Shown here: piece by piece, positions 37,401 through 49,400 of the stretch
How the letters are laid out: each line of letters starts with the position of its first letter
Position numbering within the stretch: the stretch's first letter is position 1
Assembly (NCBI RefSeq): GCF_964340395.1
Contig: NC_135552.1
Coordinates: 9,409,494 to 9,473,493 of the forward strand
Length of the DNA stretch: 64,000 nucleotides
Source of the DNA: Glandiceps talaboti
Lineage: Eukaryota; Hemichordata; Enteropneusta; Spengelidae
Direction: 5' to 3'
Translations under genes and position numbers: made by a program
The notes under the pieces: model-generated
The model's database searches: none
What the model was told of the DNA's origin: nothing
The model's input: only the letters and a program-made list of their open reading frames with translations

Positions 37401-40400
37401 AATAACCAGTGATACAAGAAAGCAAACTAAACAAAAACTGGATCTTTTACATGTATAAGCTTACAACAGAGTATCAAAGTCTGTCTTATACATTAAATTC
37501 ATATGACATCAAGTTACTGACCTCTGTCTTCACCTTGGTTCCAGAAAACCTGTATGGCAAAAAAAAGCAAACCGATTTTCAATTAATTTTTTCAAGTTTC
37601 AGTGTTTATAGTATGTGTTCTATTCATGTCATTTGTAATAAAACACGTTATACACATAGGGAGAGGAAGGGGAGCATCAAAATACGTGATATGAGGAAGT
37701 TGAATTTTCAATTATTTGTACATGAAACTAGAACATCCCAGAGATACTTCACAAAAATTGATAGATACATTTATTTATTCAATTATTTCCTCATGAGACT
37801 CACATATTTCGACTATAGACTTTGTTCATCAAATTAAACCATACATGGTGACGCTGTGGAGCCTGAATGAACAAAAACTCGACTCACACATAGGCATGAA
37901 CATGTTTATTTTTGATTGCAAAAATGTTATTGATCGACTTCACTTCATGTCGTTATGTCCAAACAATATTTATTAAACTTGGTGTTCAGCTGACTGATAA
38001 CATGCAACTGGTCATATTATTATTGTCATAAATTGTCATGATTAGGTTTAAACGAATTCGGTCAAAATATTGATCGAATGACAATGGTCACGTGAGAACT
38101 GTTTTTAGCTTATCAGAAAGTAGAACAATCGAATTAAAATAAGGGAAAATATCGTGGATGAAAACAAACTGTACAATATTAATGTTGCTAACTTTAAAAA
38201 AGAGTATTCGATGAACAGAAAGTTACAGTAGAATTATTACTACCAAACCAGAGTGACCATACAGTTTGAATTAGAAGGTTACAGTAGAATTATTACCACC
38301 AAACCAGAGTGACCATAGAGTTTGAATTAGAAAGTTACAGTAGAATTATTACTACCAAACCAGAGTGACCATAGAGTTTGAATTAGTAAGTTACAGTAGA
38401 ATTATTACTACCAAACCAGAGTGACCATAGAGTTTGAATTAGAAAGTTACAGTAGAATTATTACTACCAAACCAGAGTGACCATAGAGTTTGAATTAGAA
38501 AGTTACAGTAGAATTATTACTACCAAACCAGAGTGACCATGGAGTTTGAATTAGAAAGTTACAGTAGAATTATTACTACCAAAACCAGAGTGACCGTAGA
38601 CTTTCAATTGGGCGGCACAATGTATTTTGCGTCTTGCACAAGGTTTTTTGTTGCACCAGAATAATACGAGACACTGATAGCGGGCAAGCATATACAATTC
38701 TACATTGTATCTCACTGTGAACACAAATCAACATATAACTGTCAGATGAAACAATGATTCAAATAAAAGACTGATAAATAACAGAGAGATAAAATGTAAC
38801 ATTTCATGTGTTCACTATCAGGGCCTCTATTTTCTTTGTATAATTTGTTACAAAAAACGTTATGTGAGAAAAACATTATAGTCTCTCTGGATTGGTAGTA
38901 ACTTCTCTTTCTACCTTGGGAAAAAACACACCGAATACTCATACCCTGGTCCGACCATGCAAGTTAGCAATTTCGTCGCTCTTTACAAATCTTTGACCAA
39001 ATGTGTCAAATTATTATCAAATTTATGGTTCTATTTTGGTGACCTTATGGTGGTGGGTCTCTTGACAACTCGTCCGATTCACATCGCATAGTAAAGGTTC
39101 GGACCGTGGGTTCAAAGGTCACCTCACTTGGGCCATCTCGTCTGAGTGTATTACACATAAATCGATAAGGTGTACCATTCCCACCTCCCACGGTGACTAA
39201 TGAATTACAATCGAACAGTCTTTTTTTTGTAATGAAAATGATTAAAAACTGATAAAGCCTGAAGATTTGGAATAAAATCTGTGCCTTGAAAAAAAAATGC
39301 GAGGTGGATCTATTTTTGGATATTTGAATAAGTTACATAAACCCTTAAACCATTGCTGGTAATTTTTTAATCAAATATTAGGAAAAACACAAAGTTCATT
39401 TTTCTTGGTCTTTCAAGGTAGAATCTAGGCTTCGATCCGATTACCCTCCCATGGGGTACTGGTATGGGGTTATTGGTAAAAAGGACTTAGTCTATCTCGG
39501 ATAACAGATAGGTGGTCTTAAAGATTCTGTGCTAACTTGGTTATTGGCTCCCCCTCCCCTTTTTTTGCCAATGTCTTTATTTCTCTTATTTCTGCGAGTC
39601 TTTGTTATTCGCCCCCCCCCCCCATGCCCCTGCCACCGTCTGTGCAAAATATGTCTACGTGTCTCTCCACATGCCTCTGTAAGTTGTGGTGATTTTTGTG
39701 TTACCAACCACGCAGAAGGCTTGTCTGGTGTGACAGCGCCACCACAGTCAAAAACTTACCTGGTCAGACCTCTTCCTGAATAAACCGAATGATAGTATAT
39801 GGAGCTCTCTTTAATTCCTATACCATAGTAGTGATACCTTAAAAGAAAAGAAAAAGAGTGGAAAAGTTTCATTAAAAAAGTAGAGAAAACATCCGTTTAA
39901 CTTTGTAACTGAAAATAAACAAAGTTGAAACTTTTCCAAAATTTCGACAGGTAAAGTTTCCCAAAGATTGTCGTGTTTATTGTTCGGTGTTAAGTTTGCA
40001 TAAGGGTACAGTTGAATCAATAAATTAATATTTATAATAAATTGATATCACTCACTTAGATTGTCCTCTGGTACCCAGTCGTCTTGTTGTAAGTTTAGGA
40101 AACTTTTGTCTGATGACCTGAAAATATATAAGGAAAATATCATGTACTAATTGTTAAAAGGTAAAACGTTCAGTTTTGATGTGGTGCGTGCCTCAACTAT
40201 TACATTTTTTTGTATTTACATTATACGAAAGATTGAGAATCAGCTAAGCTAAACCCAGCACCGCTCATTAGGGTTTGTATATAGTTTAGAGAAAATCACA
40301 ACTCTCCTTCTGCGTTCGGCGTCCTTGGGTAGTTGTTAGAGAGTACATTATCGCTACAGTTAACACCCCCTTAGGTGACACGGTCGTAAAAATAACTACA

Positions 40401-43400
40401 TAACCAGAACATGGTGTTTTTTACACAATAAGAAACATTGACACGATTTTAGACACGGCATGAGTGTGTTTGAACTAGACTCGGTCGCCTAATCCCCCCC
40501 TATCCTGGACTGATACACATCTGTGTTTTGTTGCCTTTTGTTTTCCAAGTATTTCGTTAGTATGTTGACTCTCCCGATCAAAGACGGTTGCCCTAGGTGA
40601 TGTTCCCCCGGCAACTGCTCGCTGTAATGTGGATTCGTGTGCCTCGCATTATAGAATTCAATCTACATGGCATGCAATCATGTCAGATGGTTTGTACACA
40701 TTATTGTACGGTGCAACGTGACAAATAGTGTCGTCTTACAAGGTGCCTTTAATCGATCCCGATAACAAGTTCCGGATCTCAGATTATTTAATCAACGTTC
40801 AACAAACTCCGAGAAATGTTTTGGTGTTGAAGTGACGCAGGTTTAACAGTCACAGTGAGAGGTCGTATCTCTTAATGTAGAATGTGTTACACCTGTCACC
40901 TCAGACCTCTGTAGGAAATGTTTTGTTCACTGGCTTCCTCCTTAGACCACTATTTCCTATCCCGGTTTTGAGTTGTCATGGAGATTGTTTATCATTACTA
41001 CTTATTTACAGTTACAATTCAGTTATACATTTTACTCTACTTTTCCCAAGTTCTGTTTCAAACAATACACGATAAATATACTCCATAGTTGGACTTTTTT
41101 GTATTCTGTGATTTTGACTGGGTGCACAAAGATAGATATACAATCATGTTCTCTCCAAGCTTTACATTTCAGATTTCAGATTTCAGTTGACAGAAAACAG
41201 TAAAAAAAATAGAGTTATTATTAGGAAAGGAAGCATTTGTTGATTTCTCTTAGCAATAAAGTTTTCACACTGATAGTTAGGCTTATACTAATATGACAAG
41301 TTCATCGGAAAGATGTACTGTTCATCTATGATATTTGCACACCGATCTCTTGGGTGGATTTTCTTTTAAATTTCATTTTAGGATAATATATTTTATACAC
41401 TTTTTGTTCGATATTTTAAGGGGATAAGATTTTGTTCACCAGCTTTACGGTCGAAGAAATCGGGTCGGGCAAATCACACAGGACTCTGTGAACGGCACTG
41501 GATTAATTCTAAATTGAATTTAAGGCTTATTGATTTTTATCTGAAAAATATCGGATGTTTTGACTATCTTTAAAAGAAATATGATTGCGACATTGTCTCC
41601 TATTGTTGCTCGTCTCTAAAAAGTTTCTTAAAGCTTGTTATTTTTAATTTTTTTTTTTTTTGTTAAAAAAAATAGTTGAAAAAATGTGACTTCTTTGTCA
41701 GAAACATATTGTGCCAGGACACCACTCAAGTGTGCACTGAAATGACAATCGAAGTTTTGGACAGGTATAGTCGAAGTATATAATGCAATTGGCAGCCTTT
41801 ACTTGTCAACATGGATATTGTCCGACCCCGAGGCGTCCGACAAACTCCAATTATTCGTAACGCCTGTCCTATTCAACTTTTTGAGCCTACTTTGAAATGT
41901 CATTCAGGGTACCAATATCCGTGAATGTTGCCGGAGAAAATTAGGAATAAATGTCAGTAGTAGAAGTTTTTTCTGTGAAAATAAAACGTCTGGGTTATGT
42001 TCTTTGAATCGTGTGTCAAAGATTTTGCATGTGAAGGTCCAAAACAAATGCTTGAAATACAAGAATGTAATAAATGGTGTCGTTCTTGCAAATAAATCCG
42101 ACGGTTGGCTTGAAATTTTTTGCCGGTGAGTGTCACAGACAACAAGGGCCTAAAACAAGCCAAATTGGACGATGTCGACAAAGTACGCATATAAAAATGC
42201 AATTGGTCTGTACAGTTAGCCGTGGTCATGTGCGTTGTGCGCTTACAATTTGAATCGGGCGTAGAAAATTTAAGGGACACAGTCCGCATCATTTTTGCTG
42301 TCTTTTTAAATTGATTTCTACGTTACACGTTTGTCGGAGTAAAAAGGTAATGACAACGGAGCGTATGCATACACATTGAAGTTGGCGAACTTGAGGTACG
42401 ACGGCTCGCCAAATGACTGTGAAAATACATCTCGCATAAAAACGCTATTCGGGATGCGGCCAACAAAGACTACAACAGTGAAAACAATTATTGAAAAAAA
42501 AGACAGTTTGTGAAGTTGTCCCCACTACTCGACGTAATACAATAATGATTTGGTACAAACAGCTATAGTTCGTTTTGCGACCGAAATTTTGAAAAGGGCT
42601 AAAAGGTAAATGCAAAATTGGACAAAAATTGTTGTTTCTATTCTGGGTTGTTCAGCTAGTCACGATATCTGTGTTAGGTTTTGATATCATTGGCCTGGGG
42701 ATCAGTATAGGCCAACAAAATAAAGAGACATGCCGCTGCCGTGTCGATACCGACTGACTTTGATGAATACACCTATATTGAGGCAGCCTGACCCAGGACC
42801 TTCGGACATTACTTCAAACCGCTTCGTTATTTGCTCTACTCATAGCAACATTGATAAAACGGATTTCGATTCCTTATTGAAGAAATTATAAATGGCAAAG
42901 AAATGTTGTTTAATCAGCGTTTAATATCACGGGTATCAAGCCTACCGAGCTCATTGAAACGATAACAAGCGGGTAGTCGTCGACTGCTGGTTGGGTACGA
43001 GCTGATCGTTTGCACCGAAGATAATTACTACAAACACCGGACCTTTTTGTTGTTATCATACTCGTTTAGCCCGTGTATCCTTGGCAACTCGAAAATGTAC
43101 GACTAACGTGTCAAATAAGCCATGGCTTAGATAAGTCAAAGTCGAGGGTTGATGTTTACCGGCCAGACGAAATACTTTGCTTTCTCTGGGCAAGTAATCG
43201 TTTAATATATATCCGATGCTGCCAAAGAGCTTCAGCAATCAATCAGAGTTGAATTCAACAGAATGTTCATTCTTTGATCATGATTTGGTATTTTCGTACA
43301 TCAGTACGTAATTATATACCACGAATGTCTTTATCCGGTCAATCTGTTTGTAAAATGGACTCCATTGCTGCACCGCGGATCTAGTCTAGTCCTATACGTG

Positions 43401-46400
43401 CAACGATCATCTTGATCATCTCCACCGGAGGAGACAGAGAGAAAGGGTTTCGTAAAACACGAAAACGACTACACGTATAGTAGCTAGACTACACCGGCCT
43501 ATAGGAGTTCAGGGGGAATTTATTTCATCAACATTTTCAAGTTGGTCAAAATATTTTTTTTTTTTATATTTCACCAACATCAAACTTTTGGAATGTATGA
43601 TTTAAAACTAAGTCTAATTTCTCTTACCTTGCCGAAGGTAGCTGCACCCGATGGAGTGAATTTGTTCTTTTTACAAAAATCCAAGTAGTGCGTGTACAGC
43701 ACACAGCGTGGAAGACAAACCCCTTCAGCTCGTTCGTAGTTTTCTGATAACCTGTGAAAGAACATGGACACTATCATAAATTGGTCGCATATACAAAATG
43801 GCAGATATTGGACCTAGTTGTCCTGCGTTTCAGATTTCAACAAGAAGACTTTTAGAATTTGATGATGTTTGACTGTCACAATTAATGTACTGGTATATTG
43901 TCATTATAACAGCTTCAACTAAGGAGCTATGAAATGAAATGTGTATGAATCGACATATAAAACACGCCTTTAATTACCATTCATGTCTGTTAGTAGTTTT
44001 GAATGAATGTGAAGGCCAATGTTATAGGGTGCCCTCCGGTAGATCGACAAATGTTCTCATCAATCCGTCGTTGTTTTCATGATACGTTTTCATTCACAAA
44101 CACATTACTGTGTAACTGGAGTAAACTTAATGTCGTGTAAAGACGATATTTTCACAATCTCATTCCGACTTTTAAACAATTGATCGAGCTTACTACGGCT
44201 AAGTACGTACAGTGCACCCCAGTGACACAATAAACTTATATCGCATTCATAACAAACGGCACGCAGAAGTCTGAGTCGGCAATGTGGTAAGGGCGATCGC
44301 AACGTAACTTTGGAAATGGCAGCGTTCAATTACGAAAAAAACAAGCAGACTTTGTGAAGGGTACATGATAATAGCATAGATGATTGATACTACCCGTGTC
44401 TAAAGTGTCGACGTTGAACTCCCATGACAACAACTTTACTTATCATCAATGACGGGTATGAAAATATTGGAGTCCTTGCAGTCCGACCGACGTGTTTCAT
44501 TCTCCTCGTAGTTTTTAAAGTTGCGCCAGTTGTAACGAGACTATTACGTTTTCACTCAGACAACCCAAAAATACAGTCACTGAAAATTATATTACCTATA
44601 TTTAGATAATTATTTAGCATTTTAATTTATTAGGGGTTGATTGTACCTTGAAGTAATAAAGTAACAGGTTGAAACCATGATCGCATAAGAGTGCTGATTT
44701 TTGGTGCGGACCTAAAAATCAATTTGATTGGATAAATAGTACCATATGATGTATACAATCGCACGAATACATTTATCGTCAGGTCATTCAATAATGTTCA
44801 GGGTGTACGATATTATGAATACATCAATTTAGTAACTAACAGCACGAGGGGAGTTTTTTTGTTAAACGTCCCAGTTGCAGCTAGAATAGCCTTAACGAAC
44901 AAAATAAACGTTTTGCTGTCACTTTCTTACTTTGTGCATAATTTTGATATCTCGAATTTAACAATCGAACGACTTCAGCAACATTATGGCAAAAGAGGGA
45001 GAACATATCTCCCAACCACCTGTTGATTCACACACCCCACCCATTGTTCCTAACACAGAACAACAATCAACTTCTGCATGTGATAATGTATAGTATTATA
45101 GTTTTGTTATAAAGTTATCCGAAATAACTTACCATTTCAATGTAGCTGCAATCTGAGATTGTTTTTTCGTCTGTTCCTCTTGGGAGAGTTTAGTACTGCT
45201 GATATTTTTGTCTTCATTTTCTTTGTCTACCTGTTCCTTCATCTCTGTCAACGACAAAACAAATCCACATAAAAACAATTGTTCACAACGACGACGCCAT
45301 GATGGTCGGTGCACGTCACATCGCTGTTTCAAAGTTCCTTTATTAATATATGCTACAAAATCAGCAGTTTATACTCAAAAATAGTTCATATTGACGAATT
45401 CCCTTTGTGGAAACTTCATCAAGACAAAACAGTGCTCTTGTCAGTAAGGGCAGTTTTTTCCTGAACAGACACACACAAAAGCATTCGTATACATAGTTGA
45501 TATAAACTTTGACAGATACTCATTTTAGCTATGAACACACAATTGTACATCACCAAGATGTAAGAAGGTGCCTAATGTTGTAGTTCCTGCCCTTCGAGAA
45601 GATATTTAGAAGTCAACATGTTGTACAGAAGAAACGATACACCTGCACAGAGCAAACAATCTTACAGAAATCTTCCAAAATCCGTCATCTTCAATTTCAA
45701 ATTAACAAACACTGCATAGAATTAAACTCAAAATATTGAATTTATTGCATTCATTTTATTTTTCAGGGTATTGCCCGCGAACTACTAATTAGCGTCTCGG
45801 CAACTTTATATATCAATTTTCATGATTGCGTATTCCCTGAAGTCTGACACAATGAAAGTTTGCATGTACGTTGACTTTCCTTGGTTAAAGCTGTGTACAG
45901 AATAGATGAAGCCAGCGAAGAGGAAAGTATACAAACTATTGTAAATCAATGCTAAATCTGCTTAGGTTAATATCACAAGTTCCGACTGCATGGCCACAAA
46001 CACCACCCTCCATGCATTGTATTGTTACGTCACCATCACAATTCAAAACATTAGGAAAGTATACAAGTTGGTACGAGGATGTGGATCTAAGGTATTAGAG
46101 GCATTATTGACAATGTATTAAATAATGAAGGCAGATTTCCTTCATCGTCAAACATGACTTTCACTACACATACCAACACTTCAAAGAATCCGACCCTGAG
46201 TCTGTCTACATATGTGGCGCCTATTTTTCTACATTGATGGTGACGTCACCTTAATTAAATGAAAGACTGCTAATTGATAAGTTGTGTGGATATTGCGGTG
46301 GCATATGATAGAATATACATTGCGTGGAGGATCCACAATGAATTTCCGTATTTTCAATGTTATCAAATATCCACCGTTAGTTTGAACTTTGTCTACAGTA

Positions 46401-49400
46401 AGGTTTTCACGAATTCAGAAGAAACGACATTTAAGAACTAAAAAGAATGAAATTCACGAATAAAAAATTGAATGAGCTTGTTGTTTTTAAAATGTTGACA
46501 TAATCTCACCGCTGGTATATGCTGGTATATGCTGGGTATGTATACTGTAATGCTATACGACAAACTGTGGGAGAAACCCGGCACAAATTGAGTACGTCAA
46601 TGACAACAGGTCGGTCGTATCCCCACGTTGAAAAATGATTATCAAATGAACAACAACTAATTACCAGAACGGCAACTCAACCTTTTGACTCAAAAAGTTT
46701 TAGACGAATTTTCAGCTTTTTAGAAAACAGCTCCGCCGCACTTTTGCCGACATATTTACAACTTACCGTCTATCGCGTGAACGAAATCTAGTTATTCCAG
46801 TTAACCGTGATCTCAACAGACAACACAGACTTGAAAAGAGAGAGAGGAGAAAAATGTAACGACCGCGTTCGTCACAGTAGTCCGGGAGAGCAGAAATGAC
46901 AAACTTGGACTGACGGCAATCACAAATTAAAATGAGTAGCAGGACCCCGCAAGATTGTTATTTATCTTAACAGAGTCTATCAAACACGTAAATGATTAAG
47001 TTAAGTTGAAACAGATCAATAAGTAGCGTCCACTAAACACAAATAAAACAGAAAGAAAATCAATACAGAGTGTGATATATATGACTCTATAAATCTTTGA
47101 CATCGTCTACTCAATTCTAAAGGTCCCATAGATACTTAAATAGTTAGGTTGCATGGCATCCTTACACCATCATGGCCAACCCTTCCCTTTTCTTTTTAGG
47201 TGCCCGGACCTTTTCATTTTCTTTTAGTTGTTAGATTCCACATACCTCTAATATATAACAGTGTGTTCCGTGTCGATAACAGAGTACTAGTATATGGTTT
47301 TCAACTTGATGTGTCTGGCCTCAGACCACTAACGTTTGGCGGTCTGGTCAGCCTGAGGTCTGACCAATAGTTGTATAGATGCAAAGTGCACGTTGCATTG
47401 ATTTGGAGGTGTTTCAACGAGATTCAGACGTTTTGTTCAAATGATAAACAATTAGAGAAACATTACCATAATTTGAAGGATCATTACAACTTTTTGATAT
47501 AGCAGTGTTAACAAGCATACACGTTTTTTGTCGTTAGACGAAAGATGTAGTAGAGAGACGAAACCTTGGTACGTCCAGAGATAAAAGAACAGGAGCCGCT
47601 GTTCAGGTTCGTCAAGTTTTTGAGCATGTACATATGAAAATTCTGTGATCGGAATTAAATCAAAATGCTAGTTTTTTTTCTCTCAATGGAAGTGGTGTTA
47701 TTTGGATTCATGGATGTTTAGAACAACGCAGATTGCTCACAATCTCGAGGACGAGAGTATGTCATTGAAAGCATACCTGTACTATGGCAAAGTATCTGTG
47801 AAATGGTGTCGCTCGTCGTTACTATGCACTCTGGCCACAACGATAGGCGTGATCGAATCACCCCAACTCGCCTCCATTAATACTATGTACTTGGACTCCG
47901 ATCACAAAACACTTCAGAGTTTGAAAACATGTCTGTTCATGTTAAACTTTTCCTCGACGACTTCTTTTAGGAGCAATTAAATGGGAATTAGTATTTTATT
48001 ATGGCAAAAAAATTAACCCGAGGATGTCCGAAAACACATCGTAACTTCATAAAAGGTCTTTCCTCCGAGTGGTTGGCGGGATCCGGGAAAGAGTGAGAAG
48101 CCGCGGTGAGTTTTGATATTTGGTAGGACTTTATAAATCACTTTAATGTGTATCTGTTCACAGTTACATGCTAGGGAGGTGAGCAGAGACGATATCGTCT
48201 GAAGTAACCGAGCAATGGTCCGGAGAACTACGAAGTTCCAATTTGGGGAAGACGTCGTAGGTGTGTGTGAATGTAAGGTAGTTTGTTTTGCTGCGGTGAT
48301 CCCTTTGTACATACTAAACAGTCAACTAAACGGACATTAACAAAGTTATAGTTGCCATAATGAAAATGGGTTGACGTCGAGGAAAACACTCAATAAGTGA
48401 GATATTTAGTGCAAAGTAGCACATAGTTGACACTCTGCCATTGTCGTTGCTAGGAAACTTGGAAACTTCAGACAGTTCCTTATCTCTTGTATCTGGTAAG
48501 GGGAGGGGATACGTACAACAACACGGTACATTATTGCTAATATAGGCAAATATATCGATAAAGTAATCGAAAGGAGGGTATGGTTGGTGTACAGCCAAGG
48601 CTGCTGTTCCATGTAGGTGGCGCTTAAACTGTCAGATCACCAAATTATAAAACACAATGACAGTTCTATTTTTTTTGTAGCAGATGGCTTGGTTAACTTT
48701 GTCTCAAAGTGATTAAAATCGGAGAACATTCATTATCAGCACAGATTCCGATTCTTTTTGTATAGAAAGTTGTGACGTCATAAAATGTGAATACAAACAC
48801 AAATATACCATCCCATATAATTGCTAGATGTGATGAATGCGACTATTCATTAATTTTGGCTCAGACCACTATAGTGTCTGTGATTTTGCATAGCGCGCAA
48901 GTTTTCAGTGGCATCACCTCCACCATTTACTCCCTTGTAACAAGAATTTGTGTTTATTGGAAGATAGAAAACATTGTTGAACGTCCAGTTTTTTTTCCAT
49001 TGTCAAATCGTACTGGAGTTTTATCAGGAATGTTATTCGAAACATTTTGTTATGAAAATTCAGGAATTTCTGAACGGCATGTTGTTTTTTACAGAATCGC
49101 AAACAAAATAGATTGTAAGACTTTTAATTCTACTAGGTAAGTGGAGTATTCACACGTACTGGATATCAGGAAACAGTATTCCAGTAAAAACTCTCGTGAA
49201 TTGATTTGTAGTAATATTTCAGATTACAAAGAAACTGAAAATACAAACACGATATCTTGGAAAGTTTTGGAAAACTCAAAACTATTTTTTGTAAATTTGT
49301 TATAGTGTTGAAACCTTCGTTGTACAAGTACTACTTGTACACATCAATATTTTCATCCATAATAAAGCATTCAAAAACTTTGGACAGTTCAGTTAGATAA

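Noticed and set aside
37073-37417. Poly-Thr/poly-His and poly-Asp ORFs
   Set aside because: Translations of the trinucleotide tract; no flanking coding sequence or splice context.
37409-37837. A 142-codon plus-strand ORF
   Set aside because: It overlaps the RFX6 micro-exon 37522-37549 in antisense and has no recognisable domain.
41954-42292. Minus-strand 112-codon ORF in an RFX6 intron
   Set aside because: No similarity to RFX proteins and no acceptor/donor in phase with the neighbouring exons.
43075-43084. GTATCCTT, resembling a U12-type 5' splice site
   Set aside because: It is on the strand opposite to RFX6 transcription and belongs to no exon; it was read instead as part of an X-box-like motif.
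47702-49140. Plus-strand ORFs of 92 and 117 codons in RFX6 intron 1
   Set aside because: No recognisable domain, start context or splice support; length is within chance for a 64-kb AT-rich window.
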